From positions 1 to 36,364 of the IMG/VR virus record IMGVR_UViG_3300023181_000022: 36,364 nucleotides of DNA. One strand, written 5' to 3'. Positions 30,566 through 36,364 of the stretch are shown here, one piece after another. Under the pieces are notes generated by a model. The model was given only the letters and a program-made list of their open reading frames with translations, searched no databases and had not been told where the DNA came from. Source of the stretch: a virus. A program made the position numbers and the translations under genes. Every line of letters begins with the position of its first letter. Position 1 is the first letter of the stretch.

Positions 30566-30769
30566 TTATGTTAAATTTTTAAAAACATCTGAGGCTTTAA
30601 TATCTAAACATTCACACAACTCTATAAAAGTTTGCAAAGACGGAATCACGGAACCAGATTTCCATCTATGTATATGCTGGGGAGGTATTCCGAACTTAAT
30701 TGCTATCTGCCTTTGAGATTTGCCTGATATTTTTATTAGTTCGCAGATGGCTTTTGTTGACTGTTTCAT
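30566..30769 (-). CDS. XRE-family DNA-binding protein
   Basis: 67 residues. The helix-turn-helix is at about 16-40 (SQRQIAIKFGIPPQHIHRWK), followed by SGSVIPSLQTFIELCECLDI and KASDVF, the classic Cro/CI DNA-binding layout. At this size it has no C-terminal oligomerisation domain. It follows the NinG gene with a 1-nt overlap, so it is likely an early repressor-like or Cro-like regulator. Confidence 0.85.
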   Translation of the reverse strand: MKQSTKAICELIKISGKSQRQIAIKFGIPPQHIHRWKSGSVIPSLQTFIELCECLDIKASDVFKNLT

Positions 30770-31317
30770 TATTTCATTTCTTTTATTAAAATATCATACT
30801 TTAATTTTTTGGCAATCAATTCTTCTTTAGTGTATTTATAAACCCTTTTTGAATCGGATTCAGCTTCTAATTTTTCAACAAATTCTAAACCGTATCTTTC
30901 GACAAGACCTTTACGGTAGCCTATTAAATTTCCTGAAAGATAAACATTACAATAATCACACGATGCATGACAATTCCTCTTATCAAATATAAGTCCGGAA
31001 AACCTATTGGCATCGAAATAATGAGATCCGTGTATCTCTTTTGCGTTTTCTGTTCCGCAGGATATGCAAGGCATGCCCTTATCTCTTATTCTAACCCACT
31101 TTTGAAACGACTTCTTTGCTTCTTGCTCATATTGTCCAATAGTCTTTAGTTTCTCCCTTAAAACTCGTTTTTCAGATACTGCACTTTTTTTATTGTTGGC
31201 ACTGACTTTATCCATTGCGTATTTTACCGAAGCGTCTATGCATTCCTGGTTTTCATTGCAGTGCTTCTGAAGGAATCTTTTAGGAATGAATTTTGTTTTG
31301 CAGTTTAGGCATCTCAT
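30769..31317 (-). CDS. ninG: NinG-like recombination protein (Rap type)
   Basis: 182 residues. N-terminal zinc finger with C3, C6, C20 and C26 (MRCLNCKTKFIPKRF ... KHCNENQEC). After a helical segment, a second cysteine/histidine unit (GMPCISCGTE, EIHGSHYFDANRFSGLIFDK, NCHASCDYCN) has the layout of NinG, with a C-terminal basic region. NinG proteins act in Holliday-junction or branched-DNA processing in lambdoid phages. Its ATG overlaps the upstream 42-residue gene by 4 nt. Confidence 0.85.
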   Translation of the reverse strand: MRCLNCKTKFIPKRFLQKHCNENQECIDASVKYAMDKVSANNKKSAVSEKRVLREKLKTIGQYEQEAKKSFQKWVRIRDKGMPCISCGTENAKEIHGSHYFDANRFSGLIFDKRNCHASCDYCNVYLSGNLIGYRKGLVERYGLEFVEKLEAESDSKRVYKYTKEELIAKKLKYDILIKEMK

Positions 31318-31442
31318 AATTTATTTTTATATTGTCTTATAAACTTTACACTTGAAATAGACATCGAGTTTACCTTTGTTCTTTCTGTTGGTTTGGATAA
31401 ATGGTTTTTAATCCAAATTTCAGTTTTTAAATTGTTTTTCAT
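31314..31442 (-). CDS. Small basic protein (42 aa)
   Basis: 42 residues, MKNNLKTEIWIKNHLSKPTE to a KFIRQYKNKL end. It is linked by ATGA overlaps to both the RepA-like gene (31439-31442) and NinG (31314-31317), consistent with a translationally coupled replication operon. Function unknown. Confidence 0.65.
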   Translation of the reverse strand: MKNNLKTEIWIKNHLSKPTERTKVNSMSISSVKFIRQYKNKL

Positions 31443-32305
31443 ATCCAATTTTCTCCGTTAGGGTTATCGATTATTATAGGCAACCAGTCTTCATTTACGG
31501 TTATACAGAATTCTTTGAACTTCTTGCCTCTTCCCCTTTGGCATGTCACCAATGAATGTTCTCCTTCGTCTTTTATTATTACGACAGTTTCGCATTTCTG
31601 CTGGAGGATTGTTCCAAGATGACCCCTCGCTTTTGTGGAACCTGGATTAAGATGCAGAACCCCTGTTATGTGAGCTTTGCTTATTGAGCTCCACTTCATC
31701 AGTTTTTGGGTCAGTTCTGAACTTTCAAGCTGTGAATTAAAATCGTTAATCAAATCCACATATCCGTCTATCGAAACTATCCCTAGTTCGTTCCTTACAT
31801 CACTTTCCATAAACAACCATTCCAGATATGCAAGCCTTTCATTCGGAGTCTTTTCTCGAAGCCTCTTGGCTCTGTAGTTTGACGGAACAGCTCCGACCAT
31901 CTTCGGTATTCTTGAGGCGTTAATCCAGCTGTCGTATTCGTCCTGCTCCGTGTCGATATCCAATATTAATTTATCTTTCAGATTGTGGCCTAAAATATCT
32001 AGGCTGTTTGTAAAGTGGTTAGATTTTCCGCCAAATGAACAGCTCAATATAAGTGATTTTAAAAAAGACTTTCTTGCCTTCTCTTCGCCTTTTATCATTG
32101 AAATGTTTCCCTGTGTTCCGAATCTCAAAGGGAAATTTATGCCATTGTAGCTTTTATCATCATAGCCTATGGAAATAACAAGAGGGGGTCTTTCATAATT
32201 CTTATTCAAATCAATGGAGCATTCTTCATCCATCAACTTGAAGTTAAAGTTTTCAGATACTAAATCACTTTTCTGGTTCAATTTTACGTCTGGTATCTCT
32301 ATCAT
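31439..32305 (-). CDS. RepA-like / RecA-fold helicase ATPase
   Basis: 288 residues. A degenerate Walker A (GEEKARKS, 73-80, Arg in place of the usual Gly) is followed by LILSCSFGGK. KLILDIDTEQD lies at about 112-122 and a Walker B-like GIVSIDGYVD at about 175-184. The segment SISKAHITGVLHLNPGSTKA and the TVVIIK strand match AAA_25/RepA-type hexameric helicases. It probably unwinds DNA in replication. It overlaps the upstream gene by 41 nt and the 42-residue gene by 4 nt. Confidence 0.8.
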   Translation of the reverse strand: MIEIPDVKLNQKSDLVSENFNFKLMDEECSIDLNKNYERPPLVISIGYDDKSYNGINFPLRFGTQGNISMIKGEEKARKSFLKSLILSCSFGGKSNHFTNSLDILGHNLKDKLILDIDTEQDEYDSWINASRIPKMVGAVPSNYRAKRLREKTPNERLAYLEWLFMESDVRNELGIVSIDGYVDLINDFNSQLESSELTQKLMKWSSISKAHITGVLHLNPGSTKARGHLGTILQQKCETVVIIKDEGEHSLVTCQRGRGKKFKEFCITVNEDWLPIIIDNPNGENWI

Positions 32306-32801
32306 GGTTTCGGTAGTTGTTTATTGCTTCTGTAATCTGGTTGTTGAGTGATTTGTAAATCTTATCTTCTGAATAAATACCTATGAAATATTTTGAAAGT
32401 TCATTTCCGTTTGCCTTTATAATATGCTGGTCTTTTATTTTTTCTTCATCTGACAGCAACTGTGGATGTTTAATTGAAAGCCCTATTGATTTTTTATACA
32501 AATCCAATTTCAGTTCGTTTAGCCTTTTTGAAAACAGATCGTAATGCTCTTCAATATCCTGGTTTAACAATTCGTGCATTTTCTTTTGGGCGAAATTTAT
32601 GTCTTTGTAAAACTGTATTTCGTGCATGAAGCAATAAACGTAAATCTTAGCGAATAGCTTGTTATTATCCAAATCAATCTGCTTCTGCCTATTAATCCAT
32701 TCTGCAATCTCTTTCATTGAATCAATATCTTTCTGGTTTGGGGTAAACTGTCCGTTTCCTAATCTCCAGAAAATTCTCTGCACTGCCGATTCAAGTGTCA
32801 T
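32265..32801 (-). CDS. Helical replication-module protein of unknown function
   Basis: 178 residues, helical and charged (RIFWRLGNGQFTPNQKDIDS, IEEHYDLFSKRLNELKLDLY). It lies between a DUF6291 gene and the RepA-like ATPase and overlaps both (11 and 41 nt). Proteins of this kind in Bacteroidota phages sit beside helicases and may act as loader or adaptor (inference). The family is not recognised by name. Confidence 0.6.
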   Translation of the reverse strand: MTLESAVQRIFWRLGNGQFTPNQKDIDSMKEIAEWINRQKQIDLDNNKLFAKIYVYCFMHEIQFYKDINFAQKKMHELLNQDIEEHYDLFSKRLNELKLDLYKKSIGLSIKHPQLLSDEEKIKDQHIIKANGNELSKYFIGIYSEDKIYKSLNNQITEAINNYRNHDRDTRRKIEPEK

Positions 32802-33396
32802 TTTTATTTGATTTAATTTCTTTCATCTTTCCGACCCAATTAGCAAAATGCTTTTTATATTCACTCAAGGAGTTTTTATTTTCTGATTGTTGCAGTAAGT
32901 GAATATTATAATCTTTCAATGCATAAGAAAAGTTTTCGGATGTTAATTGACGTTTTATGTAAAATGTTTCTTTCCAAATTTCGTCTTTGATACATTGGTC
33001 TAAAAAATCTTCAAAACGGGATTTATTATTAATATTATTATTAACAGTTAACAGTTTACAGGTTACAGTTGAATTTGTTGAATCTTGTTGAACACTTTCA
33101 ACATTTGTTGAATTTGTTGAATCTTGTTCTTTTGCTAATTTTCTTGCTTCTGCACTTGCTTTTCCTGCAAGGCTTCTACCTTCAATTTTCTTTTCCCATT
33201 TCTTTAAATCACGCTTAAGAGTTGATTCAATATCCACGAATGCTATTTCTGTAAGCTTATCTGGAGCTGTAGGATTTAAATCATTTACAAATCTAAAAAA
33301 ATGCTTTATCAACCTTCCGGCTTCATCATCATCAAGCTTCTCAAATTTATCAATCCAATCTGCATAAACTAATATTGATTTTTTGTCTTCTGCCAT
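32791..33396 (-). CDS. DUF6291-type replication protein
   Basis: 201 residues. The N-terminal ~85 residues (SILVYADWIDKFEKLDDDEA, GRLIKHFFRFVNDLNPTAPD, FVDIESTLKRDLKKWEKKIE) match the DUF6291 pattern found in phage replication regions. A low-complexity linker with repeated QDSTNST follows at about 91-110, encoded by an imperfect direct repeat at about 33067-33128. The C-terminus is helical. It may be a replication-initiation or helicase-loading factor (inference). Confidence 0.75.
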   Translation of the reverse strand: MAEDKKSILVYADWIDKFEKLDDDEAGRLIKHFFRFVNDLNPTAPDKLTEIAFVDIESTLKRDLKKWEKKIEGRSLAGKASAEARKLAKEQDSTNSTNVESVQQDSTNSTVTCKLLTVNNNINNKSRFEDFLDQCIKDEIWKETFYIKRQLTSENFSYALKDYNIHLLQQSENKNSLSEYKKHFANWVGKMKEIKSNKNDT

Positions 33397-33397
33397 T

Positions 33398-33820
33398 TTA
33401 CTTTAGGATAAGTTCTTCGCCTGTTAAAGAAAAATATAAGTTCTGCAACTGGTGGAGAAATTCAAAAGCATTAATTGCCACAACAGTTTCTGAATTATCG
33501 CTTCCTACAACAAACAACCATCTTTTCATTACTGGATTGTATTCAGTTGCCAAAAATGACTTTTCATCATCCCCGAATCTTGAAAACCTTTTTACATATC
33601 CACCTTCTGTAAGCTTAAACCCAAACTTCACCAGCCATTCCACTGTAATTTTAACAGGTTCGGCAGTACAAATACGGAAACACCCCTCGAACAAATCCCC
33701 TTTTTTTGTCCTAAAAGTATCATCTTCATGTAGAGAAGATATTGCCTTTATTTCTCCATTATGTTCAATAATATTTCCTATCCTGAAATCCTTTGACGAT
33801 AATCTTTTTTCGTGTTCCAT
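33398..33820 (-). CDS. Conserved phage protein, paralog 3 (RIGN ... LQNLYFSLTGEEL family)
   Basis: 140 residues from the ATG at 33818-33820 (MEHEKRLSSKDFRIGNIIEH). Landmarks: CRICTAEPVKITVEWLVKFG and a final LHQLQNLYFSLTGEELILK. It is closer to the copy at 720-1115 than to that at 3828-4175. Function unknown. It is the first gene after the structured leader at 33841-33930, whose terminator would silence it unless read through. A longer ORF from 33859 is rejected because it runs through the leader hairpin. Confidence 0.85.
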   Translation of the reverse strand: MEHEKRLSSKDFRIGNIIEHNGEIKAISSLHEDDTFRTKKGDLFEGCFRICTAEPVKITVEWLVKFGFKLTEGGYVKRFSRFGDDEKSFLATEYNPVMKRWLFVVGSDNSETVVAINAFEFLHQLQNLYFSLTGEELILK

Positions 33821-33840
33821 AATTAGTTTATTAAAATGAG

Positions 33841-33930
33841 AAAACCCCAACAGATGCACTACTATCTGTCAGGGTTACTCTATTAGTCATTGACTAAAAT
33901 ATTTTCCTGTCGGTAGTGCTTTCGACTAAA
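33841..33930 (-). ncRNA. Candidate leader or small RNA with complementary hairpin loops
   Basis: The region from the promoter to the terminator encodes about 90 nt. The 5' hairpin (GTCG 33926-33923 with CGAC 33912-33909) has GCACTAC in its loop (33919-33913). The terminator hairpin has GTAGTGC in its loop (33862-33856). These 7-mers are perfect complements and could form a kissing-loop or long-range pairing. Between them is a 15-nt palindrome (TTAGTCATTGACTAA, 33883-33897), and TTTAGTC occurs both in it and at the 5' end, so two pairings compete. It could be an attenuator or a small regulatory RNA. Confidence 0.55.
33845..33874 (-). terminator. Intrinsic terminator in the leader of the gene at 33398-33820
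   Basis: In minus-strand RNA, bases 33874-33864 pair with 33855-33845 over 11 positions around an 8-nt loop (33863-33856). Two of the pairs are G-U, which exist only in minus-strand RNA. UUUUCUCAUUUU follows. It ends 25 nt before the start codon, so it would terminate the short RNA made from the promoter at 33931-33960. Confidence 0.7.
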
Positions 33931-33960
33931 CAAATATACAAAAATATTTCAAACAAACAA
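33931..33960 (-). promoter_or_regulatory. Bacteroidota-type promoter driving the structured leader
   Basis: On the minus strand TTG (33958-33960), a 19-nt spacer and TATATTTG (33931-33938), the best consensus match in the window. It begins directly after the stop codon of the gene at 33961-34230. Confidence 0.8.
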
Positions 33961-34230
33961 TCAAAGCATGAAATTTAATCTGCTTTCATATATGTGGAAT
34001 GTTTGGGTTACATATACAACGGTATAAAGGGCTTTTTTAGTTTTCATTAACCTAATTCTTTCAATCCTTATACGATTAGCATCTTCTAACGTATAAATAT
34101 TAGAATTGTAAGCTCCCCTAACGTATTCTATACCCAAATCTTTAGCAATTGTATTTACATGGCTTTTGGTTATCTGTAAATCATCTGAAATGGTTTTAGA
34201 ACTTACGGTGAATATCTTTATTTTCTTCAT
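33961..34230 (-). CDS. Helix-turn-helix DNA-binding protein (MerR/excisionase-like)
   Basis: 89 residues from the ATG at 34228-34230 (MKKIKIFTVSSKTISDDLQI). Residues about 8-30 (VSSKTISDDLQITKSHVNTI) form a helix-turn-helix. NIYTLEDANRIRIERIRLM follows, the wing-like pattern of MerR/excisionase DNA-binding folds. It lies between the DUF1367 gene and the promoter at 33931-33960, so control of that promoter is plausible (inference). Confidence 0.65.
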   Translation of the reverse strand: MKKIKIFTVSSKTISDDLQITKSHVNTIAKDLGIEYVRGAYNSNIYTLEDANRIRIERIRLMKTKKALYTVVYVTQTFHIYESRLNFML

Positions 34231-34249
34231 TTTAAATATTGTATTTATT

Positions 34250-34669
34250 CTAGAAGAATTTTTCCACATTCTCTATTATATCCTGCCTGTCGAAATTAAA
34301 GCATCTTACTATGGTGTCCAAAACACTATTGTAAAGCTCTGAAAACTCAAATTCATTCATAGACGCGAAGGAAATGCTTTTGGCTTCCTTTATTTCCTCT
34401 CCGTGGATTCCGTATCTTATTTCATAGAACCCAGATTCAATAATCAAATCCTTTCTTAAATATTGAATGTTAGAATACTGTTCCTGGTTCTGATAAACCA
34501 TTTTTATCAAAGCATAAAACTTACGATGGAATTTAATATTACGCTTCTTTACAATCTCAACCTCAATAGTCTCGTTTGCCTTTATCTTCTTGAACTCTTC
34601 AAAGTCAGAGTCAAAAGCGCAAACTAGACTGTTATTGAGTTTCTTTACCATTAGGATTTTCATAGACAC
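34250..34669 (-). CDS. DUF1367-like phage protein
   Basis: 139 residues. The segment VEIVKKRNIKFHRKFYALIK and the following QYLRKDLIIESGFYEI match DUF1367, where an R-x-H-R-K-F-Y/F-A-L motif is conserved; the family is found in phage recombination/replication regions. Its biochemical function is unknown. It overlaps the exonuclease gene by 10 nt. The start may also be two codons downstream (MKILMVKK). Confidence 0.75.
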   Translation of the reverse strand: MSMKILMVKKLNNSLVCAFDSDFEEFKKIKANETIEVEIVKKRNIKFHRKFYALIKMVYQNQEQYSNIQYLRKDLIIESGFYEIRYGIHGEEIKEAKSISFASMNEFEFSELYNSVLDTIVRCFNFDRQDIIENVEKFF

Positions 34670-35274
34670 TGAATATTGTTTCTCAACTTTTCTATGTAGT
34701 TAAGCTTAATTTCTATAGCTATATCCAATCTTGATTTAATTAAATCTATTTTAGATTCGTCTCTGTAAATTATTATTTCGTGCCAATACTCTTTACCGTC
34801 TAAAATAATATAATTGAAAAAAAAGGCTTTTTCAGAATTTGAAGCAAGCATTTGTTTTTGAACCTGCCATTCATATTCAGAATCGACTTTTCCATCAGCA
34901 ACCAATTTGAAGAATTTTTTGGGTCTTGGACATTTGTTTTCGAAAACGCCATCATTTCCTACAATACCATCTGGACTTGCTCCGGCGTGTTCACCATAGG
35001 GAAAGAACAATGCTTCTTTTACTTCAATAAAATCAAGGTCTTTCAAATATCTGAATTTTTCAAATGCCAATGGTTCAAGGTCAATTCCTCTTTGCATATC
35101 ATAAGAAGTGAAATTTTCCTCCACTTTACCAAAACAGCTTTCGATTGCTCTTTCTATTGCATAAGTTTCACCTGTTAATCCCAAACCTTGTTTACCCATT
35201 AGCTTGTGAATTTCAGATGCTGTGAAACGGCCAATCCTTTCATCAAACCATCCCTTACTCCTTTGATGATTCAT
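34660..35274 (-). CDS. YqaJ-type (lambda exonuclease family) recombination nuclease
   Basis: 204 residues. Motifs in order: RIGRFTAS (13-20), the RGIDLEPLAFEKF acidic motif (62-74, E67), GASPDGIV (98-105, D102), FENKCP (111-116, E112 and K114) and WQVQKQM (136-142). These are the conserved residues of lambda-exonuclease/YqaJ nucleases, which resect double-stranded ends for single-strand annealing. It overlaps the upstream conserved gene by 20 nt. Confidence 0.88.
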   Translation of the reverse strand: MNHQRSKGWFDERIGRFTASEIHKLMGKQGLGLTGETYAIERAIESCFGKVEENFTSYDMQRGIDLEPLAFEKFRYLKDLDFIEVKEALFFPYGEHAGASPDGIVGNDGVFENKCPRPKKFFKLVADGKVDSEYEWQVQKQMLASNSEKAFFFNYIILDGKEYWHEIIIYRDESKIDLIKSRLDIAIEIKLNYIEKLRNNIQCL

Positions 35275-35770
35275 TGTAAGATAAATATTTGGTTTCTATT
35301 TCAGGAGAAATATCGTATCTCTCTTTAATTTGCTCTATTGTTGCTTTCGCTTGTGAAGCTTTATCAAAATTTGATTCTGTAAATTTCGGCTTTTGTTTAA
35401 ACAAATTAGGCTGGATGGGTCTTATTCTTACTCCTTGTGTGATACCTCCAGCAACCGACTTTACATTTTCATCAATATAAAGCTCTACACATATATCTTT
35501 CCAATTTTCAACAAAGGAATTATTGCCTGCAAAAACTTTTATCTGTTTTGAATTTGTAACATTAAGGACTAAAGGCTTTATATTTTCTTTAAAATAGGCA
35601 ATGTTGAAATTACCTTTTTTTCCAGCTACCTTTGTGCCAAATTCTTGTTTTACTTCCTTAATAGTAAAAACTAAAGGAACTCCCTGTTCTATAAAATCTT
35701 CTAAATCAGCACTGCCTAGATGGTCTGATTTGAATACATTTCTATAATGATGTTTTTTTTCTTGTGTCAT
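35255..35770 (-). CDS. Conserved recombination-module protein next to the exonuclease
   Basis: 171 residues from the ATG at 35768-35770 (MTQEKKHHYRNVFKSDHLGS), in a TAATTATG context. The motifs HYRNVFKSDHLGSADLEDFI, FNIAYFKENIKPLVLNVTNS and GITQGVRIRPIQP are familiar from Bacteroidota phages, where the gene sits directly before YqaJ-type nucleases. A single-strand-binding or annealing role is a reasonable guess from position, not shown by the sequence. The C-terminus is Lys/Glu-rich. Confidence 0.7.
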   Translation of the reverse strand: MTQEKKHHYRNVFKSDHLGSADLEDFIEQGVPLVFTIKEVKQEFGTKVAGKKGNFNIAYFKENIKPLVLNVTNSKQIKVFAGNNSFVENWKDICVELYIDENVKSVAGGITQGVRIRPIQPNLFKQKPKFTESNFDKASQAKATIEQIKERYDISPEIETKYLSYNESSKE

Positions 35771-35786
35771 AATTAAGTGTTTTGTT

Positions 35787-35975
35787 TTATGATACCTTTC
35801 CGTATTCAAATGTTGTAATAGGTTTCTCAAATACAGGATCCGAAACCAACATCTGTAAATATGTTGGCCTTTCCGGAATATTTGATTTGATAAGATCCTG
35901 TAATCTTAAGTTCTCTTTTTCAAGAGCCTCTATCCTTTTTTCGTAATATTGAATCTTGCTTTCTTGTGAGTTCAT
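35787..35975 (-). CDS. Small coiled-coil protein (62 aa)
   Basis: 62 residues, MNSQESKIQYYEKRIEALEK, with a coiled coil over residues 5-29 (leucine/isoleucine heptads) and a polar C-terminus (RPTYLQMLVSDPVFEKPITT). It starts 3 nt after the stop of the DUF7666-like repeat gene, so it may be on the same transcript. Function unknown. Confidence 0.65.
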   Translation of the reverse strand: MNSQESKIQYYEKRIEALEKENLRLQDLIKSNIPERPTYLQMLVSDPVFEKPITTFEYGKVS

Positions 35976-35978
35976 GGT

Positions 35979-36364
35979 TTAGGCTTTTAAAATTTCATTG
36001 TTTACTAACTTATAGAAAATGTCTGATTTTATAATTTCACCATCCACAATAACAGATTTTAAATGTTTAATATAAAAATCACCATTTAAATCATAATCTC
36101 CCTCCACAACAACAAGCCAGGCACCCAATGATCCTTTAACCTTTGTTCCTTTCCCTACAGCAACTGCGACCCCTCCCTTAACTGTGGAAGCGTAAGAATA
36201 GTCACCGCTTGACGATGCGCCCGAACGGTTACCGCTTGACGATGCGCCCGAATGGTTACCGCTTGACGATGCGCCCGAAGAGTAACCGCTTGACGATGCG
36301 CCCGAATAGTCACCGCTTGACGATGCGCCCGAATAGTTACCGCTTGACGATGCGCCCGAATAGT
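35979..36364 (-). CDS. DUF7666-like nonapeptide-repeat protein, C-terminal part
   Basis: This continues the gene that starts at 478, across the contig junction. Units here read SGNHSGASS, SGNRSGASS and a diverged last unit SGDYSYAST. They are followed by VKGGVAVAVGKGTKVKGSLG, a short beta-rich segment and the end NNEILKA before the TAA at 35979-35981. The repeat-plus-beta C-terminus is typical of the DUF7666-type proteins I know from phages and mobile elements. Bases 36266-36364 duplicate the left end and should not be translated twice. Confidence 0.85.
   Translation of the reverse strand, partial: YSGASSSGNYSGASSSGDYSGASSSGYSSGASSSGNHSGASSSGNRSGASSSGDYSYASTVKGGVAVAVGKGTKVKGSLGAWLVVVEGDYDLNGDFYIKHLKSVIVDGEIIKSDIFYKLVNNEILKA
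36194..36364 (-). repeat. 27-bp in-frame tandem repeat (nonapeptide SGxxSGASS)
   Basis: Units are 27 bp and code nine residues. After circular collapse there are six full units plus a degenerate seventh; the array continues at 1-113. In all six full units the codons for SG and SGASS are identical at every base. The only differences lie in codons 3 and 4 (GAC/AAC/TAC and TAT/TCT/CAT/CGT), and all change the amino acid. Confidence 0.9.
36266..36364. repeat. Right copy of 99-bp terminal direct repeat
   Basis: Identical base for base to 1-99. It holds about 3.7 units of the 27-bp tandem repeat. It should be counted once when the molecule is circularised. Confidence 0.95.

Noticed and set aside
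30566-30769. Evidence for lysogeny from the XRE regulator
   Set aside because: The protein is only 67 residues and no integrase, excisionase-integrase pair or att-like site was recognised, so a temperate lifestyle cannot be claimed.
36194-36364. CRISPR-like array formed by the 27-bp repeats
   Set aside because: Units are contiguous without spacers, are in frame across the whole array and code a nonapeptide. They belong to the DUF7666-like gene.

Overview
The window is a complete or near-complete genome of a tailed phage (siphovirus-like) of a low-GC member of the Bacteroidota, most likely a Flavobacteriales host. Host evidence: the promoter octamer TATATTTG recurs in gene-free stretches, in three cases with TTG 17-20 nt upstream. 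Many genes start in an AT-rich TAATTATG context instead of a Shine-Dalgarno site. Bacteroidota-typical domains (BACON, DUF4468) are present. The first and last 99 bases are identical, so the contig closes to a circle of about 36,265 bp. The closing point lies inside a nonapeptide-repeat gene of the DUF7666 type. No integrase, tRNA, CRISPR array or insertion sequence was recognised.

Almost every gene lies on the minus strand, so transcription runs right to left. From the right end: recombination (YqaJ/lambda-type exonuclease with a conserved partner, 35.8-34.7 kb); regulators and replication (DUF1367, HTH protein, DUF6291 protein, RepA-like ATPase, NinG, 34.7-30.8 kb); a run of small accessory genes including a PAPS-reductase-like protein and two PGDYG-like paralogs (30.5-26.9 kb); a sigma-70-like factor; small and large terminase; a tail-assembly-chaperone-like gene with a probable -1 ribosomal frameshift; tail genes and the tape measure (24.6-17.1 kb). 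Then comes a 2.5-kb island with three plus-strand genes (RHH regulator, secreted DUF4468 protein, winged-helix membrane protein) and one minus-strand membrane peptide. It is followed by head genes (XkdF-like protease, major capsid, probable tail tube, portal with an extra C-terminal domain, connector; 14.6-9.0 kb), fibre-like proteins (8.9-6.5 kb), an orphan DNA methyltransferase, an outer-membrane barrel protein, and a lysis region (membrane proteins, M15 peptidase, unimolecular spanin). The DUF7666-like repeat protein closes the circle.

The most interesting non-coding structures are: (1) a 17-bp intrinsic terminator with a U8 tract inside a polytopic membrane-protein gene at the head of the lysis region; (2) a roughly 90-nt leader at 33.84-33.93 kb with its own promoter, two hairpins carrying complementary 7-nt loops, and a terminator before the next start codon; (3) an attenuator-like leader on the plus strand at 15.40-15.51 kb ahead of the DUF4468 gene; (4) a T9 slippery site in the chaperone gene with an 83-residue -1 extension that ends 2 nt before the next gene. 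Several genes of 27-51 codons were found by reading the gaps between larger genes.
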